A DNA stretch of 64,000 bases from NCBI GenBank assembly GCA_027563935.2, contig CM050449.1, forward strand, positions 78,957,178 to 79,021,177. Reading direction: 5' to 3'. The position numbers and the translations under genes were made by a program. Source of the stretch: Costus lasius. Taxonomy: Eukaryota; Streptophyta; Magnoliopsida; Zingiberales; Costaceae. Positions 11,840 to 23,645 of the stretch are shown here, piece after piece. Below the pieces are notes generated by a model. The model was not told where the DNA came from. It saw nothing but the letters and a program-made list of their open reading frames with translations, and made no database searches. Each line of letters opens with the position of its first letter. Position 1 is the first letter of the stretch.

Positions 11840-13070
11840 AACGATAGTCAGAACGGTGAGGTTTCGCGTCAGAAGGCTTACGAGCTTGATATATTAGCGT
11901 TGGATTTTAACGGTCTTTTATCTTCTTACTATCAGGCATGTCCTATGGCTATAGCAGAAGATAAACTTAAACATGCAATTCTAATTATTAGCAATAAGTA
12001 GAAAGCATGATCTTATGTGGTAAAAGCCCATGAACCCTAGTAAGACTTTAATTTTACTTAAGTCTTCACTTGAGCTCCTTGGCCTCACATCTGGTCCAAC
12101 CTAGGGCTCTAGCGCCAAGAGCACCTCAGGTGCGCCACCAGGTGAATGCTCCTCTTGGATGTGTGCCTTTGTGCTCTTGTCTAATCAAAATACATTTTTG
12201 ATCTATCTAGACAAGGTTGACTCGCAGGTCAACAATACATTATAAATTAAGTACAATGTGATTCGCAGATCACAAATTAATTTACAATTTTAAATCCAGG
12301 CTCACAGGCCCCAGCACAGCACACAATAGGGCAACCCACATAAGAGTAAATAAACAAGCATATGGTTTCAATCATCATGTGATCCAATCAAGAAATTAAA
12401 ATTTTGAAAACCCCATAGGCATCACTTTTAATTTCCTTATGTGCCCTACAACCTTACAATGGTCCATTGATAGGGATCCACTCATCCATCTAGATAGATC
12501 CTTTTCCCTTGCATGCACCGAGTCCTAACTGACCCGAGTTGACCTGATGGTCAACCATGCATGCGCCAAGGGCTGAACCACCCTCATGAGTTTTGGGAAG
12601 CGGGTGTGACCCCGGGCCTAACTCAAGTGTGTTCAGAAGTTGTCTCAATCAGACCTCGCTACACGCCTTGGATGCAGTCGACCTATAGCCACCTCGTGCT
12701 TGCGCACAGGTGCTATCTGGTCAACCCATCTAGGCTGTCAGATGGTCTGATCAGACTAGTTTGATCCATTCTAGATGAAGCTTTCAACCCCATCAACCCA
12801 TCTAAGGGTTTACAATAGGTACTTCTTAGATCTAGTTGGGCGCGCATGTCATTTAGGTTTTAGAAAAACAACAACAACATGGTATAACCGCAACCAACAT
12901 ATATGCGCCAATCAACATAACTCTCATACATGCGCAAATATAAACATACTATTATCTAGCATACTCGCATGAAGAGATAACATATGTCAAACAAGATCAA
13001 CATACATGTAGATGCGCAAACATGGATCACATAGTATATCAAGCAATCATATGATTATGCTTCAACCGGC

Positions 13071-13083
13071 GCTCTGATACCAA
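13071..13083 (-). other. E primer binding site
   Basis: Element sense TTGGTATCAGAGC, complementary to the 3' end of plant initiator-Met tRNA, one base from the 5' LTR edge at 13085. Confidence 0.92.
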
Positions 13084-13084
13084 T

Positions 13085-14806
13085 TGAAGTGTCCCCTTCA
13101 TGGGGGAGCGCAAGTAAACAAAATCCCTTTCAAGAGGGGGGGCGAAAACCTTAAAGGGGTGGCGCATCACCATTGCAAGCGGAAGCAAAAGGTTTTCAAG
13201 AATCTTAGCATAAACATATGTTCAACTTGGTGAAGTTGAGACTCATACCATAGCCATCTCGGTTTAGATGGAGCTTTGGAAGCAAAGGCGCAAGTGCCCC
13301 TTCTCCGAAGATAATCACACACAAGAGAAGATGGCTTCTCCTTGGATCTCCTTGTGCTAGCAAGGATGCGCAAGGTGTCCTTGATCGAATGTTAGGATGA
13401 TGGAGAAGTTTCCTTGGCCGAGCGCTTGTTCTTGTCGTCCACTTCCTTCCACACGAGATGGCAAGCAAGCTCTCTTTTTCCCAAAAACAAAACGCAAAGA
13501 CAAGAGAGCAAATGCACTTCGGCGACATCAAGACAAATGACGTTACATGACTTCCCAAAATGGAAAGTCATGAAGCCACTCTCCAACGCCAAAACGCCCC
13601 TCTTGATGAACCATGCGTTCACCTAGTGAACCGGTTCATGCTTTGGTTCAATTCGATTTGGCCCAAAGACCAAACTCAAACCAAGCCAAGCCAAGGCATG
13701 GTCTAGACCCTCTATGAACCAAATGGCTCATGATCTAGCCGTTCATCTCCTGATGCTCCTGATCTCACCGATCTAGCATCATCTCTCTCGATCGAAGCTT
13801 ACCGATCTAAAGCCCTAATCAATCAAACATGATCAGGCTAGATCTCACTTGCAATCAGAGATTAAACCCCTTTAAACTGAACCCATACAATTCAGTCCAC
13901 ACGATCTGACTCAAGAAAGCCATATCATCAAATTGTGCGACCCTAAGGGTTTCCTTTAAATGTCGGTAACGACAACTTACGTTATCACGATCAGTGAGGG
14001 GTATCTAGCAACACATCACTGTCTCCCGATATAAAGGAAATAGTCTTCCAAGACTACACCCAAACCATGACACAAGTGTGAATCAAAACTCACAAGGCAC
14101 ACATATGTCCTTTGCCACTGGATGTTCTTATTGGACAAGCATGTCAAGCTTGTAACTCCAATACGATGAGCATGATTAGATCAGATGCACATAGTCATCT
14201 GGGTATGGCCATACACTACCTCAATCATCTCATATAGGGGGGCCTTTAGAACATCACACTCCTTAAACAAGGAGACGGCAATCCTTTATCTATCACTAGT
14301 GCCCTAACCTGATTCAAGCTCACCATCCAAGATAGTCTATAATCATTATATTTCAAATGATATTGAACTACCTCAAAACAATGACAATCATCATTTAGAA
14401 ACACAAGTGATCTCAAGTCAAAGGACATGTGCCACTTGCTGCTTACAGGGATCATTCACATTGTGACAAGCAATGCAATATCCCAGTAGGGTCTGTCCAG
14501 TACATCCAATGTACCCATGAGTCTACATCTTATTCCATGCTCGAAGCATCCTATAAGATTAGCACTCATATTAGTCTCCATCATATCAAGGCTGTCTCAT
14601 GTTCACCAAGATATCTCGACTAAGGACTTATAGCCTGTCAGCCTAGCTGAACAGCTTTGAGACATTATTCAGAAGTACACTTATTACAGCAGACAAGGTA
14701 ACAACCTGAATAACAACCATGCCTTATTATAAACTTAAGAGTTTATTACATGATACTTATACAATCCCAAGGCCTCAAACATTAGCCTTAAGGGCATACC
14801 CCAACA
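13085..14806 (-). repeat. E 5' LTR
   Basis: 1722 bp copy matching 5668-7389 at an offset of 7417 with no difference seen. Contains the TATA box (element sense CTTTATATCGGG, near 14025-14040), an AGTCTT/AAGACT palindrome just upstream and a CCAAT box further upstream. Confidence 0.95.
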
Positions 14807-14811
14807 CATAC

Positions 14812-14818
14812 CCCAACA
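14812..14818 (-). repeat. F 3' LTR, terminal 7 bp
   Basis: CCCAACA completes the F LTR after the E insertion and is followed by the F PPT complement at 14819. Confidence 0.9.
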
Positions 14819-14838
14819 ATCTCCCACTTGCACTTAAG

Positions 14839-17800
14839 CTAATGGTTGAGTAATCTCAAACCCATATTATTACTGTGCTTCTCATGCTTCTGCTGCGCCA
14901 GAGGCTTAGTAAGCGGGTCAGCTAGATTGTCATCTGTATGAACCTTGCAGATTTTGATCTCGCCATGATCAATGATCTCCCGGATCAAGTGAAACCTTCT
15001 CTGTATGTGCTTGGACTTCTGGTGCGACCGTGGTTCCTTTGCTTGTGCTATAGCTCCAGTGTTATCACAGAAGATAACCAAAGGATCTGCACTCGAAGGA
15101 ACAACACCAAGTTCCTGAACGAACTTACGAATCCACACTGCCTCCTTTGATGCTTCTGAGGCTGCAACATACTCGGCTTCTGTTGTGGAATCAGCAACAA
15201 TTGACTGTTTGAAACATTTCCACACCACTGCTCCTCCATTCAAGCTAAAAACATAGCCTGATTGCGATCGGAAATCATCCTGGTCAGATTGGAACGAAGC
15301 GTCAGTATATCCTTCAATACTGAGTCCTTCCTGACCTCCATATATCAAGAACATATCTTTGGTCTTCCGCAGATATTTCAAAATGTTATTGACTGCAATC
15401 CAGTGTGCCTTACCTGGATTACTTTGGAACCGACTGGTCACGCTTAACCCGTAAGCAACGTCTGGGCGAGTACACAACATCGCATACATAATGGACCCAA
15501 TAGCCGAAGCATAAGGCGTATCCATTTCATCTTTCTCAGTCTGTGTTTGTAGACACTGACTCTTCGAAAGATTCAGACCATGTCTGACTGGAAGATATCC
15601 TCTTTTAGAATTCTCTAAATGAAATCACTCTAGGACTTTATCGATGTAAGTACTCTGGCACAGCCCGAGAAGCCTCTTAGATCTATCTCTGTAGATCTTC
15701 ACACCTAATACATAGGCTGCTTCTCCTAAATCTTTCATCTGGAAACATTTTCTTAACCATGCCTTAACGGCATGCAGTTCAGGAATATCGTTTCCAATGA
15801 TTAAGATATCATCGACGTAGAGGACTAGGAAAGTAATCACGCTCCCACTAAACCTCTTATATACACATGGGTCATCTTCATTCTTGATGAAACCAAATTC
15901 ACAAATTGATTCATCAAAACGAATATTCCAGCTTCGCGATGCTTGCTTAAGTCCATAAATGGACTTCTTTAATTTGCATATTTTATGACGATCTGATGGA
16001 TTAGTGAAACCTTCAGGTTGTGTCATATACACATCCTCTTCAAGTTTTCCATTAAGGAAAGCGGTCTTCACATCCATTTGCCAGATCTCATAATCATAAT
16101 ATGCAGCTATCACGAAAATAATCCGAATAGACTTGAACATGGCTACTGGAGAGAAAGTTTCATCATAATCTATCCCGTAGATTTGTTTGAAACCTTTCGC
16201 AACTAGCCTGCCTTTATAGGTAACCACGTTACCATCCATGTCTATCTTCTTCTTGAAGATCCACTTACAGCCTATAGGGATTACTCCCGGAGGCGGATCA
16301 ACCAAATCCCAGACTTGGTTATCTGACATGGAGTCCATCTTGGCTCGCATAGCTTCAAGCCATCTCGCTGATTCCGGTCCACTGACCGCATCCGCATAAG
16401 TGAGGGGTTCATCATTAATGATGTAGACACCGTCATAGCGCTCAGGCTGTCGACGGATCCTTCCCGATCTTCGCGGTTCCCGTGATATCTGAGCCTCAGG
16501 TTGTGCAGTAACCTGATCTACTGGCTCAGGCTCATCCAACTGTGCTTGAATACTTTGTCCTTCTTCTGGATTCTCATCTAGCTTTATTTCTCTCCCACTG
16601 GCCTCTTGCAGAAGAAATTCTTTCTCAAGAAAAATAGCCGTCCGAGCAACAAATACCTTGTTCTCCTTGGGATCGTAGAAATAATAACCCTTAGTTTCTT
16701 TAGGGTAACCGACAAAGATACATTTCTCAGATCTGCTCTCTAGTTTCCCAGAGGCGAGCTTTTTGACATAAGCCTCGCAACCCCATATCTTGATAAATGT
16801 CAAGCTTGGCTGTTTCCCATACCATAACTCATATGGAGTCTTTGAAACGGCCTTGGATGGCACTCGGTTTAGTACCTTTGCAGCTGTTTCCAGTGCAAAT
16901 CCCCAAAAGGAGTAAGGTAGAGTAGCCTGACTCATCATATAACGAACCATATCAAGTAAGGTTCTATTTCTCCACTCGGACACACCATTCCATTGCGGTG
17001 TTCCTGGCGGAGTGAGCTGTGAGATAATCCCACACTCCTTTAGATAGTCAGTAAACTCTCGACTCAAGTATTCTCCACCTCGATCTGAACGAAGTGTCTT
17101 GATATTTCGGCCTAGCTGATTTTGTACTTCATTTTTGAACTCTTTGAACTTGTCAAAAGATTCACTCTTATGTCTCATTAGATAGACATAACCATACCTA
17201 CTGAAATCATCAGTAAAGGTAATGAAGTATGAATAGCCACCTCTGGCATGTTTACTAAATGGCCCACACGCATCTCTGTGAATGAGGTCAAGTAAACCTG
17301 AAGCCCTTTGACCTTTATTGGAAAAAGGAGACTTCGTCATTTTACCCATTAAACAAGCTTTGCATGTATCAAGCTCCTCATAGGAGAATGATCCCAGCAG
17401 TCCATGGTCATGCAACCGCTTAATGCGCTTCTTGTTAATATGGCCTAAACGACTATGCCATAACAAGGTGCTTTCATCAGCATGCTTGGCTTTCTTCATA
17501 TCAATCTGTTGTATTGAACATTCCATGTCAACATGAATAACCCATTGTTAATTGACCCAGTAGCATAAACAATATTATCAAAAGAAATGTAACACTTTGA
17601 AATCTTGCATTCAAAGGAAAACCCTTTCCTGACAAGAGCAGGAATAGAGATAATATTCTTAGTTATGCTTGGTACAAAATAACAATTGTCCAGTTCTAAT
17701 ACAAGACCAGATGGTAAAGAGATGTGATATTCTCCTACAGCAACAGCAGCAACCCGTGCCCCGTTTCCTACTCGTAGGTCCACCTCATGCTGTCCCACCT

Positions 17801-18010
17801 GTCTTCTTCTCTTGAGTTCCTGTACATTTGAACAAATGTGAACTCCACATGCAGTGTCCAACACCCATGAAATAGAAGAAGAAGATACCATGACTTCAGT
17901 CACGTAAATACCTGAGCTAGAAGCGAAAGGCTTGCTTCCCTTCTTATCTCCTTGGAGCGCTTTACAGTCCTTCTTCCAGTGACCCAGCTGGCCACAATGG
18001 AAGCATCTGT
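14839..18010 (-). pseudogene. F pol: knuckle, protease, integrase, RT, RNase H (broken)
   Basis: Read on the minus strand. 18010-17530 carries the zinc knuckle from CFHCGQLGHW, a protease segment with DTACGVH and the linker. A one-base deletion at about 17527 shifts the frame. 17526-14839 is then one frame with integrase (D in HRDACGP, SDRGGEY, and SEWRNRT with W for R), RT with YVDD, and RNase H. An in-frame TGA at 15625-15627, where sisters encode Arg, separates RT from RNase H, and one Asn codon is missing before TPYASAIGS. The G insertion at 18011 cuts it from its gag at 27152. It is clearly inactive but full length when rejoined, which matches its older LTR divergence. Confidence 0.93.
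18006..18010. repeat. Target-site duplication of G (left copy, TCTGT)
   Basis: TCTGT before the G LTR (18011) recurs at 27152-27156 after the LTR end at 27151. Removing G and one copy restores the F knuckle reading. Confidence 0.93.
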
Positions 18011-19740
18011 TGTTGGGTCCCCTTCTAGGGGGAGCGCAAGCGGATAACATCCCTTTCAAGAGGGGGGCCGAAAACCCTAAGAGTGGGTGGCGCATATTTC
18101 ATTCAATCCATGAAGATGCTAGGGTTTCAACTAATCGCATGTTACATGTTCTCATGATCAACTTCGAACGATTGAATGGATAAGAGAGAATTCATACCAT
18201 TGCCATGAGGATAGGACTCGGCTTGGAAGCTAGAGAACGATAGGGTTCTCCTCCAAAGTGTGCCACACACAAGAAGAAATTGGCCTACACCTTGTCGTCC
18301 TTGTGCTAGCAAGGCTTCAAGGTTCTTTGCCGTATGGAAGGGAGGGAAAATCTTGCTTGGCGAGACTCCTTTCTCTTGTCTTCGTCCTTGTCGTCTCTCC
18401 ACCGAATTGGAGAAGCCTTCACAAGAGAATTCGACAAGTGAGTAACCTCCCACACTAATGTGGAGGCGTTACACACAATCCACTTGAAACCGAATTCCAA
18501 ATATGGAAAGTGTTGAAGGCTTAAGCGTTCACGCTAAGTGAACCAAGCCCTTAACTCACCTCACATGAACCATGCGCTCATCCATGAGCCGGTTCAATGT
18601 CGGTTTGGTCCAAGACCAATTAACCCAAGCCATATGGTCTAGATCACAATAAACCCTAAAGGTTCAAGATCCAACCGTTCATTTCTTGATGCTCCTGATC
18701 TCACCGATCTAGCATCATCTCTCTCGATCGAAGCTTACCGATCTCAAGCCCTAATCAATCAAACATGATCAGACCAGATCTCACTTACAATCAGAGATTA
18801 AATCCCTTTAAACTGAACCCAAACAATTCAGTCCACACGATCTGACTCAAGTAAGCCATATCATCAATTTGTGCGACCCTGAGGGTTTCCTTTAAATGTC
18901 GGTAATGATAACTCACGTTATCACGATCAGTGAGGGGTATCTAGCAACACATCACTGTCTCCCGATATAAAGGAAAGAGTCTTCCAAGACTACTCCCAAA
19001 TCACAGCACAAGTGTGAATCTTCTTCACAAGGCATACATGTGTCCTTTGCCACTGGATGTTCTTATTGGACAAGCCTGTCAAGCTTGTAACTCCAATATG
19101 ATGAGCATGATTAGATCAGATGAACATAGTCACCTGGGTATGGCCATACACTATCTCAATCATCTCATCCAGGGGGGCCCATTAGAACATCACACTCCTT
19201 AAACAAGGAGACGGCAATCCTATATCTATCACTAGTGTCCTAACCTGACTCATGATCATTATCCAAGATAGTCTATAATCATTATCTTTCAAATGATATT
19301 GAACTACCTCAAAATAATGACATTCATCATTTAGAAACACAAGTGATCTCAAGTCAAAGGACATGTGCCACTTGATGCATACAAGGAATATTCACATTGT
19401 GACAAACAACTGAATATCCTAGTAGGGTCTGTCCAGTACATCCAATGTACCCATGAGTCTACATCTTATTCCATGCTCGAAGCATCCTATAAGATTAGAA
19501 CACATATTAGTCTCAATCATATCAAGGCTGTCTCAAGTTCACCAAGATATCTCGACTAAGGACATATAGCATGTCAGCCAAGCTGAACAGCTTTGAGACA
19601 TTATTCAGTAGTACACTTATTACAGCAGACAAGGTAACAACCTGAATAATAACCATGCCTTTATAAACTCAAGAGTTTATCACATGATACTCATACAATC
19701 CCAAGGCCTCAAACATTAGCCTTAAGGGCATACCCCAACA
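18011..19740 (-). repeat. G 3' LTR
   Basis: 1730 bp, TGTTGGGTCCCC...CATACCCCAACA, followed by the PPT. Its U5 end differs from the other family members (ends ACCCAACA in element sense), a subfamily mark shared with 25422-27151. Confidence 0.95.
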
Positions 19741-19755
19741 ATCTCCCACTTGCAC
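19741..19755 (-). other. G polypurine tract
   Basis: ATCTCCCACTTGCAC on the plus strand, directly at the LTR edge; identical to the E PPT. Confidence 0.9.
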
Positions 19756-19760
19756 TTAAT

Positions 19761-21771
19761 CTAATGGTTGAGAAATCTTAAACCCATATTATTACAGTGC
19801 TTCTCATGCTTCTGCTGCGCCAGAGGCTTGGTAAGCGGGTCAGCCAGATTGTCGTCTGTATGAACTTTGCAGATTTTGATCTCGCCTCGATCAATGATCT
19901 CCCGGATCAAGTGAAACCGTCTCTGTATGTGCTTGGACTTCTGGTGCGACCGTGGTTCCTTTGCTTGTGCGATTGCTCCCAGTGTTATCACAGAAGATAA
20001 CCAAAGGATCTGCACTCGAAGGAACGACACCAAGTTCTCTCACGAACTTGCGAATCCACACTGCCTCCTTGGATGCTTCGAGGCTGCAACATACCTCGGC
20101 TTCTGTTGTGGAATCAGCAACAGTTGACTGTTTGAACTCTTCCACACCACTGCTCCACCATTCAAGCTAAAGACATAGCCTGATTGCGATCGGAAATCAT
20201 CCTGGTCCGACTGGAATGAAGCGTCAGTATATCCCTCTATACTGAGTTTCTTCATGACACCATATCTCAAGAACATATCTTTGGTCCTCCGCAGCTATTT
20301 TATAATGTTCATGACTGCAATCCAGTGCTGCCAAACCTAGATTACTTTGGAACTGACTGGTCACGCTTAAACCACCCGTACGCGACGTCTGGGCGAGTAC
20401 AACAACATCGCATACATTATGGACCCAAATAGCCAGAAGCATAAGGCGTATTGTCCATTTCAATCTTTCTTCTAGTCTGTGTTTGTGGACACCCTGACTC
20501 TTCGAAAGATTCAGACCATGTCTCGACTGGAAGATTATCCACGGTTAGATTCTCTAAATGGAATCTCACCAGGGACCTTATCGATGTAAGTACTTTGGCA
20601 CAGCCCCGAGAAGCCCTCTTAGATCTATCCCTGAAGATCGTCACACCAAATACATAGGCTGCTTTCCCTAGATCTTTCATCTGGAAACATTTTCCTAACC
20701 ATGCTTTAACAGCATGCAGTTCAGGAATATCATTTCCAATGATCAAGATATCATCGACGGTAGAGGATTAGGAATGTAATCACGCTCCCACTAAACCTTC
20801 TTATATACACACGGGTCGCTCTCGCTTCTTGATGAAACCAAACTCAGAGCTTGATTCATCAAACGAATATTCCAGCGTCTTGATGGCTTGTTTCAGTCCA
20901 TAAAATGGATCTTCTTTTACTTGATATTTTATGACGATCTGCTGGATTAGTGAAACCTTCAGGTTGTGTCATATACAACATCCTCATCCAGAATTTCCAT
21001 TAAGGAAAGCTGTTTTCAACATCCCATCTGCCAGATCCTCATAATCGTAATATGCCTGCTATCGCGAAAAGAATCCGAATAGACTAAATACATGGCTACA
21101 AAGGAGAGAAAGTTTCATCATAATCCTATCACCGTAGATTTTGTTGAAACCTTTCGCTTACTAGCTGACCTTTATAGGTAACCCACGTTACCCATCCATG
21201 TCCAATCTTCTTCTTGAAGATCCATTTACAAGCCCTATAGGGATTACTCCCGAAGGCGGATCAACCAAAATCCCAGGAACCCTTTTTTGGTTATCTGACA
21301 TGGAGTCCATCTCGGCTCCCGCATAGCTTCAAGCCATCTAGCTTTTTTGGTGGGGGGGGGACGCCGGTCCTCTGACCGCTAACCGCATAGGTGATGAGGG
21401 GGTTCATCATTATCAATGATGTAGACTCCGTATTACATAGCAGCTCAGGCTGTCGACGGATCCTACCCGATCTTCGCGGTTCCCGTGATATCTGAGCCTC
21501 AGGGTGTGTTCAGTAACCTGTTCTCCAGCTCAGCACATCCCAACTGTGCTGACTACTTTGTCCTTCCTCTGGATTCTCATCCAGTTTTATTTCTCTCCCT
21601 TTGGCCTCTTGCAAGAAGAAATTCCTTCTCAAGAAATATGGCAGTCCGAGCACAAAAACCTTGTTCTCCTTGGGGATCGTAGAAATAATAACCCTTAGTT
21701 TCCTTACGGGAAACCGACAAAGATGCATTTCTCAGATCTGCTCTCCAGTTTCCCCAGAGGCGAGCGTCTTA
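19761..21771 (-). pseudogene. G pol 3' half (RT, RNase H), heavily indel-ridden
   Basis: Alignment by eye to E gag-pol covers the C-terminal linker, RT and RNase H, but the frame is lost again and again. From about 19978 to 21720 dozens of one- or two-base changes occur, mostly extra bases, for example an extra C at about 19979, a missing C near 20080, and runs TTTTTT and GGGGGGGGG near 21340-21360. At 21766 a 78-base in-frame deletion relative to E removes 26 integrase C-terminal codons. The span 19761-21772 still has the same length as in E, so about 78 extra bases offset the deletion. The first 220 bases (19761-19975) are clean. This looks more like uncorrected sequence than natural decay. 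Confidence 0.85.
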
Positions 21772-23645
21772 GAAACTGCCTTGGATGGCACTCGGTTTAG
21801 TACCTTTGCAGCTGTTTCCAGTGCAAAACCCCAAAAGGAGTATGGAAGAGTGGCCTGACTCATCATAGAATGAACCATATCAAGTAACGTTCTATTTCTC
21901 CTCTCGGACACACCATTCCATTGCGGTGTTCCTGGCGGAGTGAGCTGTGAGATAATCCCACACTCTTTCAGATAGTCAGTAAATTCTCGACTTAGGTATT
22001 CTCCACCTCGATCAGAACGAAGTGCCTTGATATTTCGGCCTAACTGATTTTGTACTTCATTTTTGAATTCTTTGAACTTGTCAAAAGATTCACTTTTATG
22101 TCTCATTAAATAGACATACCCATACCTACTGAAATCATCAGTAAAGGTAATGAAGTACTGATAGCCACCTCTGGCATGTTTACTAAATGGCCCACACACA
22201 TCACTGTGTATAAGGTCAAGTAAACCTGAAGCCCTTTGACCTTTGTTAGGAAAAGGTGACTTCGTCATTTTACCCATTAAACAAGCTTTGCATGTATCAA
22301 TCTCCTTATAGGAGAATGATCCCAGCAGTCCATGATCATGCAACCGCTTAATGCGCTTCTCGTTAATATGGCCTAAACGACTATGCCATAGCAAGGTGCT
22401 GTCATCAGCATACTTGGCTTTCTTATTATCAATGTTTTGTATAGAATTTTCCATGTCCAACATGAATAACCCATTGTTAATTGAACCAGTTGCATACACA
22501 ATATTATCATAAGTTAAAACACACTTTGAAGTCTTGCATTCAAAGGAAAAACCCTTCCTGACAAGAGCAGGAATGGAGATAATATTCTTGGTAATACTGG
22601 GTACAAAATAACAATTGTTTAATTCTAATACAATGCCAGATGGTAAAGAAATGAAATAGTCTCCTACAGCAACAGCAGCAACCCGTGCCCCGTTTCCAAC
22701 GTGTAGGTCTACCTCATGCTGTCCCACCTGCCTTCTTCTCTTGAGTTCCTGTACATTTGAACAAATGTGAACTCCACATGCAGTGTCCAACACCCATGAT
22801 ATAGAAGAAGAAGATAACATGACCTCAGTCACATATATACCTGAGCCAGAAGCGATGCTTCCCCTCTTATCTCCTTGGAGCGCTTTACAGTCCTTTTTCC
22901 AGTGACCCAGCTGGCCACAGTGGAAACACCTGTTGTCCTTCGACCGCTTAACCTTCTGTTTCAGAGCCTTGCCGTAATTCTTGACAGGGGCTTTGCCCTT
23001 CTTCCCCTTCTTCTTGTTCCTGGAAGGAACCATCAAGACAGAGGTTGAAGGCTTTCCCTTCAGAGTTTCCTCAGTAGTCAAGAGCATATTCAGCAGCTCT
23101 GCCGGAGTACAATCGATCTTGTTCATATTAAAGTTAATGATGAACGCATCGAAAGAAGGCGGAAGAGACTGCAGAATTATGTCTACAGCAAGCTCCTGGT
23201 TGACGGTATGCCCCAGTTTCTCCAGAGCCTCCTTGTGCCCAATCATCTTGAGCACGTGAGCTCCCACTGGGCTCCCCTCAGCCAGTTTGCTCTGAAAGAA
23301 GAGCTTCGTCAGATTATAGCGTTCTGTCCTCGCCTGTGCAGCATACAGCATCTTGAGGTTCGCTATAATCTCTATAGCCGACATATCCTCATGCTGACGC
23401 TGCAGCGGTGGCGTCATAGACGCTAGCATCAGGCAAGCGACATCAATGCTATCATTGACGTGCTTTTCATAGGCCTCGCGAACCGCCCTTGCGGCGTTCG
23501 CAGCGGGTTGAGGCGGCACAGCCGTCTCGAGGACATACAGTTTCCTCTCTGCCTTAAGAACGATCTTAAGGTGTCCGAACCAGTCAGAGAAGTTCGGCCC
23601 AGCAAACTTCTCCCTTTCCAGTAGGGATCGCACATTGAAGCTCAT
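21732..23645 (-). pseudogene. G gag-protease-integrase, open 5' part of gag-pol
   Basis: A 637-residue frame from Met at 23645 holds Gag (1-230), the CCHC knuckle CFHCGQLGHWKKDC at 240-253, a protease with WVLDTACGVH, the HHCC motif and the complete integrase D, D, E set (HSDVCGP, SDRGGEY, NGVSERR). It runs without a stop to the 26-codon deletion near 21770 and then out of frame. Sequence quality here equals the rest of the window, in sharp contrast to the adjoining 3' part. Gag would form particles, the protease would process the polyprotein, and the integrase would insert cDNA. Without RT the copy cannot move alone, unless the 3' damage is an assembly fault. Confidence 0.92.

Larger units (their letters stand above)
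11295..13070 (-). other. E untranslated leader
   Basis: About 1.78 kb between PBS and gag start with no supported coding frame. It contains the twin hairpins (11596-11629 and 11806-11839). At about 12090-12190 it lacks the tRNA-like segment of B, C, F and T and instead shows a CCAAGAG...CTCTTGG inverted repeat. Long leaders are normal for this lineage and probably hold dimerisation and packaging signals. Confidence 0.8.
5668..14806 (-). mobile_element. E: young, nearly intact Copia-family element (9.1 kb)
   Basis: Complete structure: 3' LTR 5668-7389, PPT 7390-7404, gag-pol 7410-11294, leader 11295-13070, PBS 13071-13083, 5' LTR 13085-14806. Both LTRs are 1722 bp and I see no difference between them; every reading frame inside them recurs unchanged at an offset of 7417. 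With one nonsense codon in the polyprotein it is the best-preserved copy here and probably the most recent insertion. Confidence 0.96.

Noticed and set aside
17496..18095. 199-residue frame joining an odd N-terminus to a zinc knuckle and protease
   Set aside because: The N-terminal part is G LTR sequence read through into F across the insertion junction; the chimera is an accident of position.
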